Positions 38,417-46,438 of a DNA stretch of 48,171 nt are shown one piece after another; the first letter of the stretch is position 1, and every line of letters begins with the position of its first letter. Both the position numbers and the translations under genes were made by a program. Location of the stretch: assembly GCA_012516175.1 (NCBI GenBank), contig JAAYWZ010000031.1:1-48171 (forward strand), written 5' to 3'. Below the pieces are notes generated by a model that searched no databases, had not been told where the DNA came from, and saw nothing but the letters and a program-made list of their open reading frames with translations. Source of the DNA: Bacilli bacterium. GTDB lineage: Bacteria; Bacillota_I; Bacilli_A; Haloplasmatales; Haloplasmataceae.

Positions 38417-39373
38417 TTAATGTGTTCTTTTATCCAACATTTTGAGGATTTCGATTAAAACTGTCTTCTTGTCGTGATTTAGACCTTTAATGGCGTTTTT
38501 CGCCTTTTTAAGGTACTTTCGACTAATTTTTTGACTCTTTTTAATCCATTTACTGTTCTTAATATAGTTTATACAGTAATTAAAATCTGCTATTGAAGAT
38601 TGTTTGGATAATTGTCTAATATGAGCATTAATCCTCTTATCTTTCAGTGCTAATATTACTGGTAAAGTAATATTACCGTTAATTAAATCAGCACCATTAG
38701 GTTTGCCTAAATGGGTGGTATCTTGCGTAAAATCTAAGATATCATCATTAATTTGGAATGAAATCCCGAGATTAATCCCGTAGTTATATAATCTTTTTAA
38801 GGTTTTTTCATCAGCACCTGCAAGTTTCGCTCCTCCTAAAAGAGAAGCAGCAATTAAAAGTGCTGTCTTATTTTTGGTTTTGGTGATGTAATCCTCATAA
38901 GTAATATCAAAATTAAATAACAAGCGTTGTTGTGTGATTTCTGACCTACACAAATCAGTTAGACTAAAACTATCATAGTAATATTCTTCAAATTCATATT
39001 TTGATACAATTTCACAGCATAAGCTAACTAGATAGTTACCAAGAATTAATGTATTTGTAATACCATTAATAGTGTGCAAGGTTGGTTTACCACGTCTAAT
39101 CTCCGCCTTATCGATGATATCATCATGAATTAAACTAGCTGTATGGATTAATTCAAAAAGTGCAGCAAGATTATATACTTCATCTTCATCAGCATTACCA
39201 AAATAACTACCTAAAACTGTAAAAATCGGTCTCAATCTTTTACCAGAAGAAAATAAAAGTTGTGATAGTTGTTCCCGATAATGTTCTGGTAAATTAGGGT
39301 CGCTTTCAATAATCGCTTTTATTTTAGAATCAAGCAGTTTTTTATTTACATTACATATAGTGGCTAAGTCCAT
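38417..39373 (-). CDS. Polyprenyl diphosphate synthase, catalytic subunit (HepT-like)
   Basis: A trans-prenyltransferase that builds the long isoprenoid chain of menaquinone. The 318-residue protein has both aspartate-rich motifs: LIHDDIIDKAEIRRGKP (DDxxD near residue 80) and FQINDDILDFTQD (near 207). SGKRLRP near 50 is also typical. An AGGTG ribosome site precedes ATG 39373, which lies inside the end of the upstream small-subunit gene (10-base overlap). Between ndh2 and the PplA-like gene, it parallels DmkB in the Listeria electron transfer locus. Chain length cannot be read from sequence here. Confidence 0.9.
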   Translation of the reverse strand: MDLATICNVNKKLLDSKIKAIIESDPNLPEHYREQLSQLLFSSGKRLRPIFTVLGSYFGNADEDEVYNLAALFELIHTASLIHDDIIDKAEIRRGKPTLHTINGITNTLILGNYLVSLCCEIVSKYEFEEYYYDSFSLTDLCRSEITQQRLLFNFDITYEDYITKTKNKTALLIAASLLGGAKLAGADEKTLKRLYNYGINLGISFQINDDILDFTQDTTHLGKPNGADLINGNITLPVILALKDKRINAHIRQLSKQSSIADFNYCINYIKNSKWIKKSQKISRKYLKKAKNAIKGLNHDKKTVLIEILKMLDKRTH

Positions 39374-39780
39374 TGTGGCACCTGCTTCTTTAAAGTTGTA
39401 ATAATATTTTCTAATAATTTATCTTCACTTTTATTAGTTAATAAATTTAACATAATTTCTTTAGTACTATAAGCAAAGGTTTTTAACAGATCAAACAGAT
39501 TATGTTTATAAAGAATTTCCGCAACATAACTACTGATAAAATCACCTAATAATACAGCATAAGGAAGATAATCATGTTGTTCTTGCGCTGTAAGATGATA
39601 ATCTAAAGCAGTATAAAAGAGTGAGTAACATGCTGATATTAATTCAGTATATTCTGTCAAATTATGTTCTGTTAATGCCTGTACCATTTCTTGGTACTTA
39701 TCTTCGCGTTTAAGAAATGGTAAAGGGGTATTATCATTGATGAAGTTATTGATATATTCGATAAAAGGATTAGTCATCAT
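39364..39780 (-). CDS. Probable heptaprenyl diphosphate synthase component I (HepS-like)
   Basis: A 138-residue helical protein just upstream of the catalytic subunit. The segment YHLTAQEQHDYLPYAVLLGDFISSY recalls the GD(Y/F)-S-S/G-Y block of the small, non-catalytic subunit (HEPPP_synt_1) that fixes product length in two-component synthases; it is shorter and diverged. The start at 39780 is chosen because GAGGTG lies 6 bases upstream; an in-frame ATG at 39801 lacks a site. Overlap with hepT supports a subunit role. The identity is inferred from context and one motif. Confidence 0.6.
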   Translation of the reverse strand: MMTNPFIEYINNFINDNTPLPFLKREDKYQEMVQALTEHNLTEYTELISACYSLFYTALDYHLTAQEQHDYLPYAVLLGDFISSYVAEILYKHNLFDLLKTFAYSTKEIMLNLLTNKSEDKLLENIITTLKKQVPQWT

Positions 39781-39800
39781 ATAAAACACCTCGTATGCCA

Positions 39801-39960
39801 TTAATTATTCTTACATATTATCACACAATTGTCAAATAGTATTCAAAAAGCACGAATAAATTCACAAAGTCACAGAGTTTATTAATTTGTGAAACTGTTT
39901 GCATAATTGATTAACTTTTTCACAAAATCACTTGTGTTTATCACAAATTTATTGTATAAT
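39801..39960. promoter_or_regulatory. Divergent control region of pplA and hepS-hepT with repeated TTCACAAA elements
   Basis: Rightward promoter for pplA: TTGTGT (39932-39937), 17 bp, TATAAT (39955-39960). Repeated elements: TTCACAAAGTCAC (39861-39873), minus-strand CAGTTTCACAAA (39886-39897), TTCACAAAATCAC (39919-39931) and ATCACAAA (39940-39947), the last between -35 and -10. TTGTG and CACAA halves around the promoter form an imperfect palindrome (39932-39946). A leftward promoter candidate reads TTGAAT, 18 bp, GATAAT on the minus strand near 39818-39847. The half-site TTGTGA resembles Rex or CRP/FNR sites but the spacing does not fit either. Confidence 0.6.
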
Positions 39961-39996
39961 ACACTCGTGAAAAACATCATAATCAAGGAGGAAATC

Positions 39997-41046
39997 ATGA
40001 AAAAATTATTTACAATTTTTTCACTTGTACTATTAGCAGTAATTCTTAGTGCTTGTACAGGAAAAGAAGGTAAATTCGATTACGAAAATGGCGTATACTT
40101 CGCAATTCAAGATCGTACAGAAGGTCAAACTTACAGATATTGGGTAACAGTTACAATTAAAGACAAGAAAATCACCAATGTTACTTGGGATGCTTACCAT
40201 GTTGATGGTGCAGCTGTAAGATGTAAAGGTGAAAGCAAATACGTATGTTCAGAAAAAGGTAACTATGGTGACATGGGTGGCCAATATGGTGACTGGCATG
40301 AACAAGCTAAGAGAGCCACTGATTGGATCGTTAAGAACCAAAAGATTGGTAAAGACATTACAATCGGTAACGACGGTAAAACAGATGCAATTTCTTCAGT
40401 ATCAGTTACTGTTAAAGAATTATTTGATTTAATCGATGAAGCATTCGAAAATGGTCCAGTAGCAAAAGGCGATTACAATGATGGTTTCTACTATGTTGAA
40501 ACTGCATTAACAGATAAAACTGCTACATACGCTGTATTAAAAGAAGGTACTACTAATGAATATTTAGAATTCACTGAAACATTCAAAACATCAACTATGG
40601 GTTCATTCTTAGTAGTAAACGGTACAATTGTTTTAGCTGACATTAATGCAAGACATGATGCTTATGTATATGAAACAGATAGCAATGGTAAGTTCGTTAA
40701 AGTAGCTACTACAGAAGAAGGTACTGCATACAATCTTATCAAAAACGCTATTGGTAAAGTAGAAAACGAAGAAGTTGTTATCAGCAACAAGAGCAACAAT
40801 GAAAAATTTGTTAAATATGTAACAAAAGATTCCGCTGGTAAATGGTATGGTATGTCCGATACTGGTAAAGTTGAATGGAATCTCCAAGTTCAAAACATTG
40901 AAAAATTAATCTTACAAAACCAAGGTTTAACAGTTAATGATGGTAAAATTAATGGTTTATCATCTGATGCAACAACAGGTGCTTCAATTCACGTTACAGA
41001 CATTATCACTGTTTGGAACCTATTCAGCGCAGACGCTACAAAATAA
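39997..41046 (+). CDS. pplA: PplA-like flavinylated electron-transfer lipoprotein (two FMN-binding domains)
   Basis: A 349-residue lipoprotein with lipobox ILSAC (Cys20) and two FMN-bind-type repeats. Each ends in a motif like the ApbE flavinylation site D-x-x-(S/T)-G-A-(S/T): D130-A-I-S-S-V-S136 and D324-A-T-T-G-A-S330, so serines 136 and 330 are the likely FMN attachment points; the first is less canonical. In Listeria, PplA carries electrons from membrane quinones to extracellular flavin or iron. AAGGAGG precedes ATG 39997. The gene is convergent with apbE, which would load it. Confidence 0.85.
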   Translation: MKKLFTIFSLVLLAVILSACTGKEGKFDYENGVYFAIQDRTEGQTYRYWVTVTIKDKKITNVTWDAYHVDGAAVRCKGESKYVCSEKGNYGDMGGQYGDWHEQAKRATDWIVKNQKIGKDITIGNDGKTDAISSVSVTVKELFDLIDEAFENGPVAKGDYNDGFYYVETALTDKTATYAVLKEGTTNEYLEFTETFKTSTMGSFLVVNGTIVLADINARHDAYVYETDSNGKFVKVATTEEGTAYNLIKNAIGKVENEEVVISNKSNNEKFVKYVTKDSAGKWYGMSDTGKVEWNLQVQNIEKLILQNQGLTVNDGKINGLSSDATTGASIHVTDIITVWNLFSADATK

Positions 41047-41105
41047 TTAATCTATTTTATAGATAAAAAATAAAGGCTCTTTGTCAAATAGTGTTGATAA
41101 TGCGA

Positions 41106-41142
41106 AAGGTTAGAATCTCAATCTAGATTCTAACCTTATTTT
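41106..41142 (+). terminator. Terminator after pplA
   Basis: AAGGTTAGAATC (41106-41117) pairs perfectly with GATTCTAACCTT (41126-41137), followed by ATTTT. An earlier small hairpin ATCTAT/ATAGAT lies just after the stop codon. Confidence 0.85.
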
Positions 41143-41157
41143 GATATTAATAAATAA

Positions 41158-41186
41158 AGAAGGCTAGATGCTAAACCTAACCTTCT
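41158..41186 (-). terminator. Terminator of the fum-mae-aspA-apbE operon
   Basis: On the minus strand AGAAGGTTAG pairs with CTAGCCTTCT (one G-U pair), overlapping the apbE stop and followed by a T-rich tail. Confidence 0.8.
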
Positions 41187-42279
41187 AAATAAATGGTTCA
41201 AAGTCATATAATTCATCAATATTACTAGTTTTGTAGAAATTCATATCGTTATCTATAAATACTGCCGCAACATCGGGGAATTGCCCTTCAAGAAACTTAA
41301 TTCCATTTTCAATTCCCAAGGCGAATAATGATGTTGATAGGGCATCTGCAAGAGCAGAACTATCGCAAATAATTGTTACACTAGAAATATTATTATCATA
41401 TGGATAACCAGTATCTGGATTTAAGATATGATGATATGTTTTGCTTGTGTCATTTATGTCACGGAAAAAGCGTTCATATGTACCAGATGTTACAATTGTT
41501 TTATCAACGATATATACATTTGCAATAGAATCTTCAGCAGAGAAACGTGGATCACGAATACCAATAGCCCACTCTTCACGTCCATCAAATCGTTTTTCAT
41601 AACGTTTACCGATAGCAAAAATATTACCACCAAGGTTAATAATGGCATGTTCAATGCCATTAGCTTTAAAATAATCTGCTAGAACATCTGCTGCATAACC
41701 TTTGGCAATAGCACCTAAATCAATTGCCATTCCTTTAAGAGGTAATAGAACAGTTTTATTTTCTTCATCTAGTTCTACTAATCTATAATCAATTAGGGGT
41801 AAAATTGCTTCGATTTCTTCTTGCGATGGTGGAGCTGCGTCTTTACCTGCTTTATTGTTTATGTCCCATAAATCTACCAAAGGACCAATGGTAGGATCAA
41901 ATTTACCATCAGTAAGTTCTGCGAATTCTAAACCTAATTTCAAAACTTCAAATAAATCATAGCTTACTTTAAAGGGTTGTCCTGAACCAGCTGATTGGTT
42001 AAGTTTATATAATTCAGGTTCGAAATCACCATCTTTTGTTTTTTGGAAGGTGAGTTGAATATGTTTAATGATATCTTCTGCGCCTTTCCATAATTCGGAG
42101 TCACTATTATATTTTTTTGTATCCCACACTCTAAGGTATATGAGCGTATCAAAATACTGAAAGTAATCAATATTAGATTCGACTAACTTAGTACGGTTAC
42201 TAGTAGGATTACAACTAGTTAAAAATACTGTGAGTATGAGTATAAGCAAGGATGCAATTTTACGCATTATTGTCACCAT
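41185..42279 (-). CDS. apbE: FAD:protein FMN transferase ApbE, lipoprotein form (FmnB-like)
   Basis: ApbE takes FMN from FAD and attaches it to Ser/Thr of target proteins outside the membrane. The 364-residue protein has a lipobox LTSC (near residue 23), family blocks PLVDLWDINNK, AIDLGAIAKGYAAD near 190-203, INLGGNIFAIG, and the late D/T-rich metal site VTIICDSSALADALST. Its target is probably the convergent PplA-like lipoprotein. The gene overlaps aspA by 20 bases and is therefore the last gene of the fumarase-malic enzyme-aspartase operon, an unusual partner set. Confidence 0.93.
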   Translation of the reverse strand: MVTIMRKIASLLILILTVFLTSCNPTSNRTKLVESNIDYFQYFDTLIYLRVWDTKKYNSDSELWKGAEDIIKHIQLTFQKTKDGDFEPELYKLNQSAGSGQPFKVSYDLFEVLKLGLEFAELTDGKFDPTIGPLVDLWDINNKAGKDAAPPSQEEIEAILPLIDYRLVELDEENKTVLLPLKGMAIDLGAIAKGYAADVLADYFKANGIEHAIINLGGNIFAIGKRYEKRFDGREEWAIGIRDPRFSAEDSIANVYIVDKTIVTSGTYERFFRDINDTSKTYHHILNPDTGYPYDNNISSVTIICDSSALADALSTSLFALGIENGIKFLEGQFPDVAAVFIDNDMNFYKTSNIDELYDFEPFI

Positions 42280-43720
42280 TATTCTCCTGTTTCTTCAATT
42301 TCTTTATAAGTAGTTCTTCTCCTGATATACCAGGGGACGTTAAATTATTGATATTGAGAATGACATCTAATTCTTCTTGGGTAAGAATTTGTTTCTCAAT
42401 AACTAATTCTTTGACAGAGCGATTTAACTTAATTGCTTCTTTCGCAATCTCTGAAGCTAGTTTATAACCAATATGAGGTGCAAGTGCTGTAACAATTCCA
42501 GCACTACGCTCTACATAATGAATACACATGTCTTTATTAACAGTAATACCTGTGATGGCTTTTTCAGAGAAAGTACGAATACCCCTTCTTAGTATATCGA
42601 GAGATTGAAAGATATTTGCATAAATAACTGGACCAAAGACATTTAACTCTAATTGGCCAGCTTCACATGCCTTAGTAATTGTAACATCATTACCGATGAT
42701 TTGAAAAGCAATTTGATTAACAACTTCAGGTATAACTGGATTAACTTTACCAGGCATAATGGATGACCCTGGCTGCATTTGTGGTAAGTTAATCTCATTA
42801 AAGCCTGCCTTGGGACCGGAAGCCATTAAGCGAAGGTCATTAGCGGTCTTCGAGAGATTTACGGCACAAGTCTTTAAGGCGCTTGATAACCATACAAATG
42901 GATCGAGGTTACGCGTAGCATCGACTAGATCATCTGCTTGTTTAAAGTCGATGTGAGTAAGTTCCGCTAAAATTTGAACGACGTTTTCAATATATTTGCG
43001 GTTCGCATTTAACCCCGTACCGACAGCAGTTGCACCCATGTTTAACAGTTTAAGATCTTCTAGACCATCTTCAATTCTTTTAATATCTCTTTCTAATGCG
43101 GATGCAAACGCATTAAATTCTTGACCTAAACGAATGGGTACGGCATCTTGAAGATGCGTTCTACCCATTTTTATTATTCCCCCAAATTCATTTGCTTTAT
43201 CTAAATAAGCTTTATGTAAATGACGCATTTCTACTATTAGGCGATTTGCCAGCTTAATCGTCGCAATTTTAGCTGCAGTAGGAATAACATCATTGGTAGA
43301 TTGACCAAAATTTACGTGATCATTGGGGTGAACAATATCATAGACCCCTTTTTTACCGCCAAGTAGTTCTTGAGCACGGTTAGCGATTACCTCATTAGCA
43401 TTCATATTAATGGAAGTGCCAGCCCCACCTTGAATCATATCGGTAATAAAGTGATTTTGAAACTTACCAGCTATGATTTCATCGCATGCTTGGACAATAG
43501 CTTGGCTAATATTTTCCGATAACATTCCTGCTTGATAATTCGCTAGCGCTGCTGCTTTTTTAGTAATGGCTACGGCTTTTATCATTTCACTATGAACTTT
43601 TTGTTTTGTAATTTGAAAGTTTTCTTTCCCGCGTAGGGATTGGATACCATAATACGCATCTTTAGGGACGAGTTTTTCCCCTAACGAATCACTTTCGATG
43701 CGATATTTGCTCGTGTCCAT
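42260..43720 (-). CDS. aspA: Aspartate ammonia-lyase (aspartase)
   Basis: AspA deaminates aspartate to fumarate and ammonia. The 486-residue protein starts with the aspartase-type block VPKDAYYGIQSLRGKENF and has the superfamily signature GSSIMPGKVNPVIPE near residue 320; the catalytic serine loop lies in it. Length and N-terminus favour AspA over class II fumarase, and a separate class I fumarase is encoded upstream in the same operon. AGGAGAAGG precedes the ATG, 12 bases after the malic enzyme gene. Confidence 0.92.
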   Translation of the reverse strand: MDTSKYRIESDSLGEKLVPKDAYYGIQSLRGKENFQITKQKVHSEMIKAVAITKKAAALANYQAGMLSENISQAIVQACDEIIAGKFQNHFITDMIQGGAGTSINMNANEVIANRAQELLGGKKGVYDIVHPNDHVNFGQSTNDVIPTAAKIATIKLANRLIVEMRHLHKAYLDKANEFGGIIKMGRTHLQDAVPIRLGQEFNAFASALERDIKRIEDGLEDLKLLNMGATAVGTGLNANRKYIENVVQILAELTHIDFKQADDLVDATRNLDPFVWLSSALKTCAVNLSKTANDLRLMASGPKAGFNEINLPQMQPGSSIMPGKVNPVIPEVVNQIAFQIIGNDVTITKACEAGQLELNVFGPVIYANIFQSLDILRRGIRTFSEKAITGITVNKDMCIHYVERSAGIVTALAPHIGYKLASEIAKEAIKLNRSVKELVIEKQILTQEELDVILNINNLTSPGISGEELLIKKLKKQENNGDNNA

Positions 43721-43732
43721 TCTTACCTTCTC

Positions 43733-44920
43733 CTATAATTCTTTAATTCTTGCCACATTTGTTTCAATCGCCGCTTTGATAACTGCTTCACGAACAGCCG
43801 AGGCAATACGTTTATCAAAAGGTGAAGGAATGATGTAATCTGGATTTAATTCCTCATCTTTAATTAAATGAGCTATTGCGTAACTTGCGGCTAATTTCAT
43901 TTCATCATTGATTTTTCGGGCACGACAATCAAGTGCACCACGGAAGAGTCCTGGAAATGCGAGAACATTATTAACTTGGTTAGGATAATCGCTTCGCCCT
44001 GTTCCAACGATTTTTGCTCCCGCTTCTTTTGCTTCATCAGGCCAAATTTCTGGTGTAGGGTTGGCTAATGCAAAAATAAAAGAATCTTTATTCATGGATT
44101 CAACCATATCTTTTGTTAATATTCCACCTTGAGATACACCGACGAATACATCTGCACCTACCAAAGCTTCTCTAAGCCCACCAGTTTTATCACTCTTATT
44201 AGTTATTTCTAAGAGTTCTAGTGTTAAAGCGTTGTAGGTATCCTTTTGCGATTTATGGATAATACCTTTGCTGTTTAAGGCAATGATATCCTTGACTCCT
44301 AATTTGTACAACATGCGGATAATTGAACTACCAGCTGCTCCTGCACCACAAACAACCACAATTAGGTCTTCTAACTTCTTACCTGTTAACCGACAACTGT
44401 TAATTAAAGCCGCAATTGTCACTATTGTGGTTCCATGTTGATCATCATGAAAGACGGGAATATCAAGTTCTTCTTGTAAGCGGCGTTCAATTTCGACACA
44501 GCGAGGAGCTGCAATATCTTCTAAGAAAATCCCACCAACTGTAGGAGCAATTAATTTACATGTTTTAATGATTTCTTCGACATCTTGCGTATCAAGGCAT
44601 AAAGGAAAAGCATCAACGCCACCGAATTCTTTCAAAAGTATAGCTTTACCTTCCATGACTGGTAAGGCTGCTTCTGGACCAATATTACCTAATCCTAAAA
44701 CGGCACTACCATCGGTGACGATTGGTACAAGATTACCTTTATTAGTATAGCGATATACTTCTTCTTTATTATTATGGATTACTCGGCAAGGTTCAGCAAC
44801 ACCAGGAGAATATGCCAAACTCAATTCTTGTTGATTAGTTACAGGCACTTTAGAGCGGATTTCTAACTTACCGCGATGTTTTTCATGAAGTAATAGGGAT
44901 TCTTCATATACATTACTCAT
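43733..44920 (-). CDS. Malic enzyme (malate dehydrogenase, oxaloacetate-decarboxylating)
   Basis: Converts malate to pyruvate and CO2 with reduction of NAD or NADP. The 395-residue short bacterial form has YTNKGNLVPIVTDGSAVLGLGNIGPEAALPVMEGK near 55-90, the metal-binding VFHDDQHGTTIV near 155-167, and the dinucleotide motif VVVCGAGAAGSSI near 185-197. GGAGGAT precedes the ATG, which overlaps the fumarase beta-subunit stop by 8 bases. Cofactor preference cannot be decided. With AspA and fumarase it completes aspartate to pyruvate. Confidence 0.94.
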   Translation of the reverse strand: MSNVYEESLLLHEKHRGKLEIRSKVPVTNQQELSLAYSPGVAEPCRVIHNNKEEVYRYTNKGNLVPIVTDGSAVLGLGNIGPEAALPVMEGKAILLKEFGGVDAFPLCLDTQDVEEIIKTCKLIAPTVGGIFLEDIAAPRCVEIERRLQEELDIPVFHDDQHGTTIVTIAALINSCRLTGKKLEDLIVVVCGAGAAGSSIIRMLYKLGVKDIIALNSKGIIHKSQKDTYNALTLELLEITNKSDKTGGLREALVGADVFVGVSQGGILTKDMVESMNKDSFIFALANPTPEIWPDEAKEAGAKIVGTGRSDYPNQVNNVLAFPGLFRGALDCRARKINDEMKLAASYAIAHLIKDEELNPDYIIPSPFDKRIASAVREAVIKAAIETNVARIKEL

Positions 44921-45470
44921 TTTTATCCTCCATTCGATATTTACTTATATTATCTAACATTAAATCATTTCCATAAATATCATTAACAACAAAGGCAGGA
45001 AAGTCCACAACTTCTAATTCGCGAATAGTTTCCGCCCCTAAATCTTCATAAGCGATGGTCTTAACGCTTCTTATTGTTCTGGCTATTAAGGCTCCAGCAC
45101 CACCAATCGCCGCGAAGTAAATGGCTTTATGTTTGACAATCGCTTCTTTAACATAATCTCTGCGTTCGCCTTTACCAATCATTCCTTTTAGTCCTGCCTC
45201 TAGTAAGACTGGTGTATAAGGGTCCATTCTACTACTCGTAGTTGGACCTGCTGAACCGATAACTTGTCCTGGTTTAGCTGGGGTAGGACCAACATAATAG
45301 ATGATTTGACCTTTTATATCAAAAGGTAAAGGTTGATTGTTCTTTAAAAGTTCAACTAGTCGTTTATGGGCAGCATCACGAGCGGTATAAATTTTACCAG
45401 TAATATAGACTTGATCACCTGATCGTAAATTTTCAATAACTTCATCCGTTAAGGGTGTAGTAATTTTCAA
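44913..45470 (-). CDS. Class I fumarase, beta (C-terminal) subunit
   Basis: The 185-residue C-terminal subunit of an iron-sulfur fumarate hydratase, in the two-protein form common in anaerobes. It has GDQVYITGKIYTARDAAHKR near 18-37, GPTPAKPGQVIGSAGPTTSSRMD near 65-87, and FFAAIGGAGAL-type block (YFAAIGGAGALI). Translation starts at TTG 45470 after a strong GGGGGAGA. It lies 12 bases after the alpha subunit gene. A tartrate dehydratase is a related alternative, but aspartase and malic enzyme next door favour fumarase. Confidence 0.92.
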   Translation of the reverse strand: MKITTPLTDEVIENLRSGDQVYITGKIYTARDAAHKRLVELLKNNQPLPFDIKGQIIYYVGPTPAKPGQVIGSAGPTTSSRMDPYTPVLLEAGLKGMIGKGERRDYVKEAIVKHKAIYFAAIGGAGALIARTIRSVKTIAYEDLGAETIRELEVVDFPAFVVNDIYGNDLMLDNISKYRMEDKNE

Positions 45471-45482
45471 TTTAATCTCCCC

Positions 45483-46322
45483 CTATAACACTATTTTTTT
45501 ATGTCTTGCGGCATGACATTGAGTATTAACCGCTACAGGTAATGATGCAATATGACATGGATAAACATTAACTTTAACTGCTAAGGCGGTTTGTGTTCCC
45601 CCAAAACCTAATGGTCCAATACCAAGTTTATTGATTTCTTCTAATAATTCTTCTTCTAGTTTGCGCGCAATTGGATCCTCACTTACATCATCGATGGGAC
45701 GCATAAGGGCTTCCTTTGCAAGGAGAGCGCATTTCTCAAAGGTGCCGCCGATACCAATCCCCACAATGATTGGTGGACAAGGTTTCCCCTTCGCATCAAA
45801 AATCGTGTCCAACACTAGTTTTTTTACTCCCTCATAACCGTCCGCAGGGGTAAGCATCTTGACTAAACTCATGTTTTCGCTACCCGCTCCTTTAGGTGCT
45901 AATGTGATGGTTAAGGAATTACCCATCACAATTTTTGTATGAATGACTGCTGGAGTATTATCACCAGTATTAACACGATCTAAGGGATGTTTTACTACAG
46001 ACTTACGTAAATAGCCATGTAAATAACCGTTACGAACACCTTCATTAATCGCATCATAAATATCATAATCGATATGAATCAGATTACCGATTTCGAGAAA
46101 GACGACAACCATTCCTGTATCTTGACACATTGGAACAGAATCATTACGAGCGATAAAATCATTTTCGATGATTTGGTCAAGCACCTTTTGTCCAATTGGT
46201 GAAGTCTCTAATTTACGACTGCGTTTTAAGGCATTTAACACATCATCTTCTATGTAATAATTGGCTTCGATACATAAACGTTCAACTGCTTCAACGACTA
46301 AATCCCTTTCAATATAACGCAT
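45483..46322 (-). CDS. Class I fumarase, alpha (N-terminal, Fe-S) subunit
   Basis: The 279-residue catalytic subunit carrying a 4Fe-4S cluster. The three expected cysteines are visible: in SVPMCQDTGM, GGTFEKCALLAK and NTQCHAARH. ATG 46322 is chosen since AAAGGTGG lies 8 bases upstream; a GTG at 46334 is less likely. First gene of the leftward operon fumA-fumB-malic enzyme-aspA-apbE. A TATAAT on the minus strand at 46355-46360 is a probable -10. An oxygen-sensitive fumarase fits an anaerobic life style. Confidence 0.93.
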   Translation of the reverse strand: MRYIERDLVVEAVERLCIEANYYIEDDVLNALKRSRKLETSPIGQKVLDQIIENDFIARNDSVPMCQDTGMVVVFLEIGNLIHIDYDIYDAINEGVRNGYLHGYLRKSVVKHPLDRVNTGDNTPAVIHTKIVMGNSLTITLAPKGAGSENMSLVKMLTPADGYEGVKKLVLDTIFDAKGKPCPPIIVGIGIGGTFEKCALLAKEALMRPIDDVSEDPIARKLEEELLEEINKLGIGPLGFGGTQTALAVKVNVYPCHIASLPVAVNTQCHAARHKKIVL

Positions 46323-46376
46323 TTTATGCACCACCTTTATTAAATCTACATACTATTATAACGTACAAATGGAAAT

Positions 46377-46403
46377 AAAAAAATCAATTTAGTTGATTTT
46401 TTT
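46377..46403. terminator. Symmetric hairpin between divergent fumA and murA
   Basis: AAAAAAATCAA (46377-46387) pairs perfectly with TTGATTTTTTT (46393-46403). It looks like a terminator in both directions but lies between divergent genes, so it may be an attenuator in the murA leader or an operator. Confidence 0.55.
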
Positions 46404-46438
46404 ACTTTTTAAACTGACTCAAATTGAGAGGGTTAGGT

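Noticed and set aside
39932-39946. Palindrome TTGTG-N5-CACAA at the pplA promoter as a Rex or CRP/FNR site
   Set aside because: The half-site spacing is three bases shorter than in Rex or CRP/FNR operators, so no regulator is named.
41074-41105. GGCTCTTTGTCAAATAGTGTTGA-like stretch similar to ends of ISL3-type elements, after pplA
   Set aside because: No second copy or transposase remnant was found nearby; the resemblance is from memory only, so it was not listed as a mobile element.
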